Counted from the stretch's first letter, positions 1 through 5,470 are shown. The stretch: 6,164 nucleotides of DNA from JACQFK01 sp041482015 (GCA_041482015.1 JBGPCZ010000224.1:1-6164), one strand, 5' to 3'. Translations and numbers: made by a program. The notes: generated by a model not told the origin, from the letters alone.

Positions 1-1283
1 AGGAAGCCCTTCCGGACCTCCTCGCCCGCCAGCTCGTCGATGGTGCGGACCCGCCGGTTGCCCAGGTGATCGATGTCGTCCGACTTCGCCTCCTGGACGT
101 TGCGGCCGCACTTCTTGCAGAACTTCGTATCGGGCGCAAACGGCTCCTTGCAGCCGGGGCAGAGCGCCTCGGGCTGGCCCTCGCGCATGCGCATGATGTA
201 CTTGATCGAGTTGACGACGTCGTCCTTCTGGACCGTCATCTCGCTCTCGGGCACGTTCATGCCGAACTTGCGGTTCAGGCGGAAGCGGCCCACGCGGCCC
301 AGGCGGTAGCGCTGCGGATCGAAGAAGCGCTCGTAGAAGAGCTGCTTGGCCTTGTCGGGCGTCTGGGGCGTGCCCGGCCGGAGACGGCCGTAGATCTTGA
401 GCAGCGCCTCCTCGTGCGAGTGGGTGTCGTCCTCCTCGAGCGTGTTGAGGATCAGGAGGTCCTCCGCCTTCGGCAGGATCTCCACCGTCTTGATCCCCGC
501 CTCCTCCATGGTCTTGAGCATCCCCTTGGCGATGCGCTGGCCGCCCGCCAGGATCTTCTCGTTCTTCGCGGGGTCGAGCACATCCTTCACGACGATACGG
601 CCGACCAGCTGGTCCTCCTCGGCCCCGGAGAGCTTGACCTCCTTGGTCTCGTGGAAGACCCGCATGATGTCCTCGTTCGTCGAGAACTCGGGCGAGCAGG
701 CGCGGAGGAACGTCGTGGCCGGGATCTTGCCGCCCTGGTCGATGCGGATCGCGACGCTGTCGCGCTTCGTGACGGAGATCTCGATCCAGCTTCCGCGCTC
801 CGGCACGATCCAGCAGGAGTGCATCTTCCGGTCGCCGACGCGCTCCTCCATGAAGTCGATGCCGGGAGACCGGTGGAGCTGGTTGACGAGCACGCGCTCG
901 GCGCCGTTCACGATGAAGGCGCCGCCGCCGATCATGAGGGGGATCTCGCCGAGGTAGACGTCCTCCTCGATCGGGCTCTCCGGCTTGTTCAGGCGGAGGC
1001 GGACCTTCAGCGGCGCGCCGTACGAGAGCCGGAGCATCCGGCACTCCTCGGGCGTGTACCGCGGCTGGCCGATCTCGTAGCCGACGTACTCGAGGGCGAT
1101 CGTCCCGTCATAGTTCTTGATCGGGAAGGTCTCCCTGAGGATCGACTCGAGGCCGTAGTCCTCGCGCTTGTCCGGCGCCAGGTCCCGCTGCAGGAACTTG
1201 ATGTACGCCTTGACGTGCAGCTCGGTCAGCGGCGGAACCTCGAGGACGTTCTTGAACCGGCCGAAGTAGATCGTTTCCGTCAT
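1..1283 (-). CDS. rpoB: DNA-directed RNA polymerase subunit beta, N-terminal 427 residues (3' end beyond window)
   Basis: RpoB is the beta subunit of RNA polymerase and forms one pincer and half of the active-site cleft. The reading frame starts at ATG 1283-1281 (MTETIYFGRFKNVLEVPPL) behind a GGAGG at 1288-1292, and is open to the window edge, so only the protrusion and lobe region is present. Recognisable beta segments are NQLHRSPGIDF, RPGTPQTPDKAKQLF, GRVGRFRLNR and DDIDHLGNRRVRT (from residue 402). DDIDHLGNRR falls about 40 residues earlier than in E. coli RpoB, so the large E. coli lobe insertion is absent. Between IKYIMRMREG and DDIDHLG lies a Cys-rich insertion with C375, C378, C389 and C392 in a CxxC-x10-CxxC pattern, a probable zinc ribbon. 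After the motif, the usual ENQFR-type sequence reads GEEVRKGF. It follows rplL at 51 bases. The identity is secure; zinc binding is inferred. Confidence 0.98.
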   Translation of the reverse strand, partial: MTETIYFGRFKNVLEVPPLTELHVKAYIKFLQRDLAPDKREDYGLESILRETFPIKNYDGTIALEYVGYEIGQPRYTPEECRMLRLSYGAPLKVRLRLNKPESPIEEDVYLGEIPLMIGGGAFIVNGAERVLVNQLHRSPGIDFMEERVGDRKMHSCWIVPERGSWIEISVTKRDSVAIRIDQGGKIPATTFLRACSPEFSTNEDIMRVFHETKEVKLSGAEEDQLVGRIVVKDVLDPAKNEKILAGGQRIAKGMLKTMEEAGIKTVEILPKAEDLLILNTLEEDDTHSHEEALLKIYGRLRPGTPQTPDKAKQLFYERFFDPQRYRLGRVGRFRLNRKFGMNVPESEMTVQKDDVVNSIKYIMRMREGQPEALCPGCKEPFAPDTKFCKKCGRNVQEAKSDDIDHLGNRRVRTIDELAGEEVRKGF

Positions 1284-1287
1284 GAAG

Positions 1288-1292
1288 CCTCC
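1288..1292 (-). promoter_or_regulatory. Shine-Dalgarno sequence of rpoB
   Basis: On the minus strand GGAGG lies four bases before the rpoB ATG. The spacing is short but workable. It supports this ATG as the start rather than a later one, and gives rpoB its own ribosome entry after the 51-base gap behind rplL. Confidence 0.7.
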
Positions 1293-1295
1293 GAA

Positions 1296-1319
1296 GAAAG
1301 AAAAACCGGCCTCGCCAGC
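1296..1319 (-). terminator. Weak terminator-like hairpin between rplL and rpoB (possible attenuator)
   Basis: On the minus strand CTGGC, a GAG loop and GCCGG form a five-pair stem with one G-T wobble (1306-1310 with 1314-1318). It is followed directly by TTTTT, C, TTT, a U-rich tract typical of intrinsic terminators. The stem is short, so full termination is unlikely, and rpoB lies immediately downstream. The rplL-rpoB gap of E. coli is known to hold a partial attenuator that keeps polymerase output below ribosomal protein output. A similar role here is inferred from position and shape only. Confidence 0.4.
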
Positions 1320-1334
1320 GGGGAAACGATCGGT

Positions 1335-1760
1335 CTACTTGACTTCGACCTCGCCCCCGGCATCCTTGAGTTCCTTGGCGAGCTTGTCGGCCTCTTCCTT
1401 CGGAACGCCCGACTTCACGGCCTGGCCGCCCTTGTCCACGAGGTCCTTCGCCTCCTTGAGGCCCAGGTTCGTGGCCGCGCGGACCACCTTGATGACGTTG
1501 ATCTTGTTCGGGCCCGCGGCCTTGAGGATGACGTCGAACGTCGTCTTCTCCTCCTTCGCCGCCGGGGCCGCCGCCGCGGCCGCCGCGCCGCCGCCACCGC
1601 CGCCCGTCGCCGCCTTGACGCCGAACTTCTCCTCGAGCGCCTTCACCGCGCCCGAGATCCACAGGACGTTCTGCTTCGCCACGAACTCCGTGAGGAACTG
1701 GGTCCTCTCGTCGTCCGCCAGCTTGCCCACCTCGTCCACGAGACCCGCAACGTTGCCCAT
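1335..1760 (-). CDS. rplL: Ribosomal protein bL12 (L7/L12), canonical copy
   Basis: This is the stalk protein that recruits and activates the translational GTPases. It is 141 residues long. The N-terminal dimerisation and L10-binding domain spans about 1-48. A flexible Gly/Ala hinge spans about 50-68, with six Gly at 53-58 and seven Ala at 59-65. The C-terminal factor-binding domain spans about 72-141, with FDVILKAAGPNKINVIK and the intact family motif NLGLKEAKDLVDK. The end, GGEVEVK, is typical. ATG 1760-1758 is chosen because AAGGAG (1770-1775) sits nine bases ahead of it and because its first ten residues equal those of the upstream paralogue. A TTG start six codons earlier would lie at that Shine-Dalgarno itself. 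It is the second of two tandem rplL genes, 48 bases after the first. It keeps every hallmark of a working L12. Confidence 0.97.
   Translation of the reverse strand: MGNVAGLVDEVGKLADDERTQFLTEFVAKQNVLWISGAVKALEEKFGVKAATGGGGGGAAAAAAAPAAKEEKTTFDVILKAAGPNKINVIKVVRAATNLGLKEAKDLVDKGGQAVKSGVPKEEADKLAKELKDAGGEVEVK
1566..1604 (-). repeat. GC-only low-complexity tract coding the L12 Gly/Ala hinge
   Basis: Thirteen consecutive codons are GGN or GCN, giving six glycines then seven alanines. On the plus strand this reads as imperfect GCC/GCG repetition. Such a tract can change length by slippage and would then change only hinge length. The paralogous L12 gene lacks it. Confidence 0.7.
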
Positions 1761-1769
1761 GTCGCTATT

Positions 1770-1775
1770 CTCCTT
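1770..1775 (-). promoter_or_regulatory. Shine-Dalgarno sequence of canonical rplL
   Basis: AAGGAG on the minus strand lies nine bases before ATG 1760. It settles the start of the canonical rplL at that ATG rather than at the in-frame TTG at 1778, and gives the gene ribosome entry independent of the preceding paralogue. Confidence 0.75.
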
Positions 1776-1808
1776 CAAGCCTTCGTTCTTATCGTCGGTC
1801 CGGCGAAA

Positions 1809-2225
1809 CTACACCGGCTTCAACTCGATCTCCGCACCCGCGTCCTTGAACCTCTTCGCGAGCGCCTCCGCCTCGTCCTTCGGAAGCCCCTTCTTCACGT
1901 CGCCGCCCTTGTCCGCCAGGCCCTTCGCGCCCATGAGGTCGAGGCCCGCCACTTCGCGGATCACCTTGATGACGTCGATCTTCTTCGCCCCGGCGCTCTT
2001 GAGGATGACGTCGAACGACGACGGCCCCTCCGCCTTTTTGGCCTCGACCACGACCGGCCCGCCGCCGCTGCTGGCGCGATCGACCCCGAGCTTCTTCTCG
2101 AGCGAATCGAGCAGCCGGGCCAGCCCGAGCGACCCCTCCTTCTCGAGGATGGTCCCCAGCAGCTGCACGCGCTCCGCGTCGTCGAGCTTCGCGGTTTCGT
2201 CGACCAGCCCTGCCACGTTGCCCAT
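1809..2225 (-). CDS. Divergent second L7/L12 (bL12 paralogue)
   Basis: An intact 138-residue L7/L12-family protein. The N-terminal domain (about 1-48) opens with MGNVAGLVDE, identical to the canonical copy, and ends SLEKKLGV like it. The hinge (about 49-68) is short, with valines and charged residues instead of a Gly/Ala run. The C-terminal domain keeps FDVILKSAGAKKIDVIK and DAGAEIELK. The family motif GLGLKEAKDLV, however, is changed to GLDLMGAKGLA, losing an acidic residue and the central Lys-Glu pair while keeping the Lys of AK. Its ATG directly abuts the rplJ stop (TAGATG), with GAGGAG nine bases ahead, so translation is probably coupled to L10. It could be a second stalk component forming mixed dimers or mixed stalks, or a drifting duplicate. 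The family is certain; the specific role is unknown. Confidence 0.93.
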   Translation of the reverse strand: MGNVAGLVDETAKLDDAERVQLLGTILEKEGSLGLARLLDSLEKKLGVDRASSGGGPVVVEAKKAEGPSSFDVILKSAGAKKIDVIKVIREVAGLDLMGAKGLADKGGDVKKGLPKDEAEALAKRFKDAGAEIELKPV

Positions 2226-2765
2226 CTATTTCTTCTCCTCGCCCGGAGCCGCGTCCGGGGGCTTGTCGGCGATCGCCTGGAGGGTCCCGACGAACTTCCT
2301 CGGGATCTCGTTGAGCGTGCTGACGAACTTGACCGTCGCGCCCTGCATCAGCCCCAGGATCTGCCCGAGCATCTCCGGGCGGCTCGGCAGCTTGGCGAGA
2401 CGGCCGATCGCCGCGGCGTCCGCGGGCTGACCCTCGATCAGCGCCGCCTTGACGGACCCCTTCTGGTGCTTGTCCTTGTAGGCGACCAGCTTCTTGGCGA
2501 TCGCCAGCGGGTCGCCGCCGTAGACCACCGCGCTCATGCCGGTCAGGTGCTTCTCGAACGCGGCAATCCCCAGCTTCTTGAAGGTGTGGAACGCCACCGA
2601 GTTCTTCACCAGGCGGACCTTGACCTTCTCCTCCCGCAGCGCCTTCCGAAGCTCCACCGACTGGTTGCCGGTGAGGCCGTTCGCGTCGATGAGGACCATG
2701 TTCTGCTGGCCCTTGAGCTTCTCGGCCAGCTCGTCCACCATCTTCCGTCGCAACACTTTTGACAT
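2226..2765 (-). CDS. rplJ: Ribosomal protein uL10
   Basis: L10 anchors the L12 dimers to 23S rRNA next to L11. It is 179 residues long, the long form of the family (E. coli has 165). The N-terminal RNA-binding domain covers about 1-100 and includes the typical QNMVLIDANGLT and RLVKNSVAFHTF segments. The C-terminal helix (about 132-168) contains three similar roughly ten-residue blocks, ILGLMQGA, KFVSTLNEI and KFVGTLQAI, each of the type that binds one L12 dimer. An acidic/basic tail, PGEEKK, ends the protein. The ATG at 2765 is preceded by AGAGGAG at six bases. The rplA gap is only 18 bases, so any L10-binding autoregulatory leader would have to lie inside rplA. The next gene starts on the base after the TAG stop. 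Confidence 0.97.
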   Translation of the reverse strand: MSKVLRRKMVDELAEKLKGQQNMVLIDANGLTGNQSVELRKALREEKVKVRLVKNSVAFHTFKKLGIAAFEKHLTGMSAVVYGGDPLAIAKKLVAYKDKHQKGSVKAALIEGQPADAAAIGRLAKLPSRPEMLGQILGLMQGATVKFVSTLNEIPRKFVGTLQAIADKPPDAAPGEEKK

Positions 2766-2771
2766 ACCTTG

Positions 2772-2778
2772 CTCCTCT
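2772..2778 (-). promoter_or_regulatory. Strong Shine-Dalgarno sequence of rplJ
   Basis: AGAGGAG on the minus strand, six bases before ATG 2765. It is among the strongest ribosome-binding sites in this window and occupies most of the 18-base rplA-rplJ gap, leaving no room there for a separate regulatory leader. Confidence 0.7.
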
Positions 2779-2783
2779 TGCCC

Positions 2784-3470
2784 CTAGGGCTGGACCGCGA
2801 GGGACACCCCGGGCCCCATCGAGGGCGAGATCGAGGCTCCCTCGATGAACGACCCCTTCACGGTCGCGGGGCGCACCGACTTGATGTGCTCGATGAACGC
2901 CTCGACGTTCGCGCGGAGGTCGTCCTCGCTGAACGAGATCTTCCCGACCGCCGCCTGCACGTTGCCCGCGGGGTCGTTCCGGTACTCGATCTTGCCCGCC
3001 TTGAACTCGCGCACCGCCGTCCTGACGTCATCCGTCACCGTCCCGTTCTTCGGGGAGGGCATGAGGCCCTTGGGGCCGAGCACCTTTCCGAGCCGGGCGA
3101 TCACCTTCATCGTGCGCGGCAGCGCGATCGCGACGTCGAACTCGGTCCAGCCGCCCTCGATCTTCTTGGAGAGATCTTCCATGCCGATCTCGTCGGCGCC
3201 CATCTCCTTGGCCACGACCGCTTCGGCGCCGTCGGCAAAGACGATCACGCGGCGCGTCTTGCCGATGCCCTTGGGCAGCGACACCGAGCCGCGGATCGAC
3301 TGCTCGCTCTTCTTGGGGTCGATGGCGAGCTTGAGCGCGATCTCGACCGACTGGTCGAACTTCGTCGTGGCCCCCAGCTTGACGAGCGCCACGCCCCCGG
3401 CCACCGTGTACTTCTTCTGGCGGTCGATCTTCTCCGCCGCCGCCTTGTACCTCTTGCTGCGCTTGCGCAT
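2784..3470 (-). CDS. rplA: Ribosomal protein uL1
   Basis: L1 forms the mobile stalk at the E site and helps release deacylated tRNA. In many bacteria it also represses its own operon by binding the rplK-rplA mRNA. At 228 residues it is the usual length. It opens with MRKRSKRY, and the L1 family signature lies at about 121-140 (MKVIARLGKVLGPKGLMPSP) followed by KNGTVTDDV. The N- and C-terminal portions form domain I and the middle forms domain II. ATG 3470-3468 has AGGAG six bases upstream. It follows rplK by 32 bases and precedes rplJ by 18. I saw no clear L1-binding hairpin before rplK, where the gap is only seven bases, so autogenous control is neither supported nor excluded. Confidence 0.97.
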   Translation of the reverse strand: MRKRSKRYKAAAEKIDRQKKYTVAGGVALVKLGATTKFDQSVEIALKLAIDPKKSEQSIRGSVSLPKGIGKTRRVIVFADGAEAVVAKEMGADEIGMEDLSKKIEGGWTEFDVAIALPRTMKVIARLGKVLGPKGLMPSPKNGTVTDDVRTAVREFKAGKIEYRNDPAGNVQAAVGKISFSEDDLRANVEAFIEHIKSVRPATVKGSFIEGASISPSMGPGVSLAVQP

Positions 3471-3502
3471 CGCGGACTCCTACCCTTTGACCCTTCTACT
3501 CC

Positions 3503-3934
3503 CTACCCCTCGACCTTGATGCCCATGTTCCGGGCGGTGCCTTCGATGATCTTGATCGCCGATTCCATCGACGAGGCGTTCATGTCCTTGATCTTGATCT
3601 TCGCGATCTCCTCGAGGTGCTTCCGGGTCACGCTCCCCACCTTCTCCTTGTTGGGCATGCCCGAGCCCTTGACGACGTTCGCGAACTTCTTGAGAAGCAC
3701 GCTCGCCGGCGGCGTCTTGTACATGATCTCGAACGTGCGGTCCTTGAAGACCGTCACGATGCACGGCACGGTGAGCCCGGCCTCCTTCTTCGTGGCGTCG
3801 TTGAAGCGCTTCACGAACTCGCCGATGTTCACGCCGTGCTGCCCCAGCGCCGGCCCCACGGGGGGCGCGGGCGTCGCCTGCCCGCCCGGGCACTGGAGCT
3901 TGATCTTGACCATCACCTCTTTTTTAGGAGGCAT
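3503..3934 (-). CDS. rplK: Ribosomal protein uL11
   Basis: L11 binds the GTPase-associated centre of 23S rRNA at the base of the L10-L12 stalk. It is 143 residues long, as expected. The N-terminal domain carries the hallmark PAPPVGPALGQHGVNI (about 22-37), the proline-rich face involved in factor action and thiostrepton sensitivity. The C-terminal rRNA-binding domain carries the GSVTRKHLEEIAKIK segment and ends NMGIKVEG. The start at ATG 3934 is preferred because MPPKKEVMVKIKLQ aligns with the usual MAKKVVAVIKLQ, and AGGTGA overlapping the nusG TAG serves as the ribosome-binding site. A second ATG seven codons in is preceded by GAGG but at too short a spacing. The gap to nusG is seven bases. 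Confidence 0.97.
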   Translation of the reverse strand: MPPKKEVMVKIKLQCPGGQATPAPPVGPALGQHGVNIGEFVKRFNDATKKEAGLTVPCIVTVFKDRTFEIMYKTPPASVLLKKFANVVKGSGMPNKEKVGSVTRKHLEEIAKIKIKDMNASSMESAIKIIEGTARNMGIKVEG

Positions 3935-3941
3935 CGTTCAC

Positions 3942-4535
3942 CTAGACCTTTTCAACCTGCCAGTACTCGAGGTCCACCCGGGTCGCCCGCCCGAAGATCG
4001 TGATCGTGATGCCGACCAGGCCCTTCTGGGCGTTGATCTCCTCCACGATCCCGTCGAAGTTCTCGAACGCGCCTTCCTTGACGCGCACGCTGTCGCCCTT
4101 CTGGAAATCGATCTTGATCCGGGGCTTCTCCTCCTCGGCCCCGGACTGGTCGATCAGCATCTTGTTGACCTCGTGCTCGGCCATCGGGATCGGCTCCTTC
4201 AGGCCAAGGAAGTCGCCGATGCCCGGCGTCTCGCGGACCAGGAACCAGGCGTCCTTGTCCTGGAGCATCTCGATCATGATGTAGCCGGGATAGAGCTTCT
4301 TCTCGCGGACGGTCTTGCGCCCGCTCCGGATCTCGGTCACCTTCTCGGTCGGCACGATCACGTTGGTGATCTTGACGTCCATCCCCTGGGCCCGGACGCG
4401 ACGGAGCAGCCCCTCGCGGACCTGCTCCTCGCGGCCGCTCTGCACCCGGACCACGTACCACTTCCGGTTGGGGTCGACCGCCGCGGGGGCCTCGCCCTCG
4501 GGCTGCGCGTTCTCGACGTTTTCCACATCCGTCAT
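3942..4535 (-). CDS. nusG: Transcription termination/antitermination factor NusG
   Basis: NusG binds RNA polymerase at the beta-prime clamp helices and beta lobe, modulates pausing, and links polymerase to Rho or to the ribosome through S10. It is 197 residues long. An acidic leader covers 1-22. The NGN domain covers about 25-127, with KWYVVRVQSG, VPTEKVTEIRSG and KLYPGYIMIEM. The KOW domain covers about 145-197, with GDSVRVKEGAFENFDGIVEE and FGRATRVDLEYWQVEKV. Phe181 of IFGRAT matches the E. coli Phe used to contact Rho and S10. The ATG at 4535 lies two bases after the secE TGA, so the two are probably translated in a coupled way. The frame continues upstream but without NusG-like sequence, so this ATG is the start. 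Confidence 0.97.
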   Translation of the reverse strand: MTDVENVENAQPEGEAPAAVDPNRKWYVVRVQSGREEQVREGLLRRVRAQGMDVKITNVIVPTEKVTEIRSGRKTVREKKLYPGYIMIEMLQDKDAWFLVRETPGIGDFLGLKEPIPMAEHEVNKMLIDQSGAEEEKPRIKIDFQKGDSVRVKEGAFENFDGIVEEINAQKGLVGITITIFGRATRVDLEYWQVEKV

Positions 4536-4537
4536 GT

Positions 4538-5266
4538 TCAGAATCCGATCTTCAACCTGATGAACGACCAGCTCATCCCGTGGTCCACCACGAAGAGGAA
4601 CAGGGAGATGATCGCGACCACGAACACCACGACCGCCGCCGACCCCATGTACTCCTTGCGGGCCGGCCAGGAGACCTTCTTCAGCTCGCCTTCCGTCTCG
4701 ATCAGGAACTCCGCCCACTTCTCCTGGTTCAGGAGGAGGAAGATCGCCAGCATCACGGCCGCGAGGATCCCCGCCGACGGGTAGAGGATCGGGCGGATCG
4801 TGATCGTCTTCGTGAGGAATTCGCCGTCCCACAGGATGTCCTTCCACCACGAACTCGTCGACGGCGGCAGCCGGTAGAACGCCGTGCAGCCGAAGGCCGC
4901 GAGCGTACCGAGCGCCGCGAGCGCGGCCCCCCGCACCCACTTCCCCTGCCCCGGCTTCTGCCACGCGAGCCGCGTCCCGAGCTTCTTCCGGACCATGACG
5001 AAGATCGCGACCGCCGCGATCGCGCCGGCGCCGAGCGCCCCCGCGCTGAACTTCTCGCGGCTGAGGGTGCGCTCACCGAGCCAGCCGCTCAGGGAAAGCC
5101 CGTGCGCGAGCGTCGCGCCCAGCGAGAGCCCCAGGAGCCCGATCCAGGCCAGCATGATCTTCGGCCAGACCGGGGGCTTGGGCCCCGCGGGAGCGGGCGG
5201 AGGAGAAGCCTGCTCGGGCTTCTTCTCGTCCTTCTTTTCGTCTTTCTGGTCGACCTTGTCCGACAT
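4538..5266 (-). CDS. secE: Preprotein translocase subunit SecE with long N-terminal membrane extension
   Basis: SecE clamps SecY in the plasma-membrane protein translocon. The SecE core is at the C-terminus: an amphipathic helix with EGELKKVSWPARKEY (about 193-207), then a membrane span (about 208-228) and DHGMSW. Most bacterial SecE are about 60-70 residues with one span, and E. coli has 127 residues with three. This one has 242 residues and, by eye, four more hydrophobic segments at about 37-58, 74-92, 112-130 and 160-179. These follow a highly charged Lys/Asp/Glu leader (1-20) and a Pro-rich stretch (21-35). ATG 5266-5264 is chosen over an in-frame TTG two codons earlier, because GAGG lies six bases ahead and the TTG lies within the spacer. 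It sits two bases from nusG, the classical partner. The core identity is sure; the role of the extension is unknown. Confidence 0.93.
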   Translation of the reverse strand: MSDKVDQKDEKKDEKKPEQASPPPAPAGPKPPVWPKIMLAWIGLLGLSLGATLAHGLSLSGWLGERTLSREKFSAGALGAGAIAAVAIFVMVRKKLGTRLAWQKPGQGKWVRGAALAALGTLAAFGCTAFYRLPPSTSSWWKDILWDGEFLTKTITIRPILYPSAGILAAVMLAIFLLLNQEKWAEFLIETEGELKKVSWPARKEYMGSAAVVVFVVAIISLFLFVVDHGMSWSFIRLKIGF

Positions 5267-5272
5267 CCGCAA

Positions 5273-5276
5273 CCTC
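5273..5276 (-). promoter_or_regulatory. Shine-Dalgarno sequence of secE
   Basis: GAGG on the minus strand, six bases before ATG 5266. The alternative in-frame TTG lies inside the spacer and has no spacing to a ribosome-binding site, so this element decides the start of secE. Confidence 0.6.
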
Positions 5277-5293
5277 AGAACTCACTCGGTGCT

Positions 5294-5329
5294 GCGAGAG
5301 GGGCCTTCGTCAAAGGGCGTTCCCCTCGC
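5294..5329 (-). other. Stem-loop between tRNA-Trp and secE (secE-proximal)
   Basis: On the minus strand GAGGGG pairs with CCCCTC (5322-5327 with 5298-5303). An inner CCTT/AAGG stem (5313-5316 with 5304-5307) closes a five-base loop, and a five-base bulge lies on one side. There is no U-tract, so it is not a standard intrinsic terminator. It could be an RNA processing site or shield the secE mRNA 5' end after the tRNA is cut out. Function is inferred only. Confidence 0.45.
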
Positions 5330-5350
5330 TCCAGGTCATTGCGTGCGGGC

Positions 5351-5386
5351 CTCGTTCCCGCCTTCGCCAAGCCTGCGGCGGGCGAG
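5351..5386 (-). other. Stem-loop just 3' of tRNA-Trp
   Basis: On the minus strand CTCGCCCGCC pairs with GGCGGG-AA-CGAG, giving ten pairs with a two-base bulge and a 14-base loop. It begins three bases after the encoded CCA of tRNA-Trp. There is no U-tract. Its place suggests a cleavage or protection element for releasing the tRNA from the operon transcript; this is inference. Together with the neighbouring hairpin it fills most of the 122-base gap between secE and the tRNA, where I see no convincing promoter. Confidence 0.45.
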
Positions 5387-5388
5387 CA

Positions 5389-5464
5389 TGGCAGGGCGGG
5401 CGAGACTCGAACTCGCAACCCTCGGTTTTGGAGACCGATAGTCTACCAATTGACCTACCGCCCT
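5389..5464 (-). tRNA. trnW: tRNA-Trp (anticodon CCA)
   Basis: A complete 76-base cloverleaf. The acceptor stem is AGGGCGG with CCGCCCT, all seven pairs matched. The D stem is GGTC/GACT with loop AATTGGTA. The anticodon stem TCGGT/ACCGA is perfect, with loop CTCCAAA giving anticodon CCA. The variable loop is GGGTT. The T stem is GCGAG/CTCGC with loop TTCGAGT. Discriminator G73 and a genomically encoded CCA follow. A1-T72, G73 and the CCA anticodon fit tryptophan identity. It lies between rpmG (21 bases) and secE, in the same direction, so it is probably cut from the polycistronic transcript. tRNA genes beside tuf and secE are known in several phyla. Confidence 0.98.
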
Positions 5465-5470
5465 CCATGG

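Noticed and set aside
84..173. The RpoB cysteine-rich stretch as a frameshift or assembly artefact.
   Set aside because: The frame resumes precisely at DDIDHLGNRR and the stretch has an ordered zinc-ribbon cysteine spacing, which a frameshift would not give.
1761..1778. Longer canonical L12 starting at a TTG six codons upstream.
   Set aside because: The TTG sits directly at the AAGGAG ribosome-binding site that serves the ATG, and the paralogue begins at the same MGNVAG position.
1809..2225. The upstream rplL copy as a pseudogene.
   Set aside because: It has an uninterrupted frame, a good ribosome-binding site, full domain content and synonymous rather than amino-acid differences in its first ten codons, all signs of an expressed, selected gene.
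66..2762. Very long plus-strand open frame, 898 codons, antisense to rpoB, both rplL genes and rplJ.
   Set aside because: It is exactly opposite well-identified genes, its sequence is Leu/Arg/Asp/Val-rich without any family resemblance, and such antisense frames are expected at this GC content and codon bias.
3935..3941. A leader for L1 autoregulation before rplK.
   Set aside because: The nusG-rplK gap is only seven bases and I could not see an L1-binding fold in the flanking coding sequence.
2769..4784. Long plus-strand open frame, 671 codons, antisense to rplA, rplK, nusG and part of secE.
   Set aside because: It covers several conserved minus-strand genes and their gaps and has no recognisable domain; it is a shadow frame.
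5285..5313. TTGACG on the minus strand upstream of secE as a promoter -35 box.
   Set aside because: Seventeen bases downstream the sequence is ACCGAG, a poor -10 box, and the TTGACG lies in the loop and inner stem of a hairpin. No promoter is claimed.
4884..5441. Plus-strand frame running through the start of secE and into the tRNA gene.
   Set aside because: It overlaps the perfect tRNA-Trp cloverleaf in antisense and the secE start region, so it is not credible as a gene.
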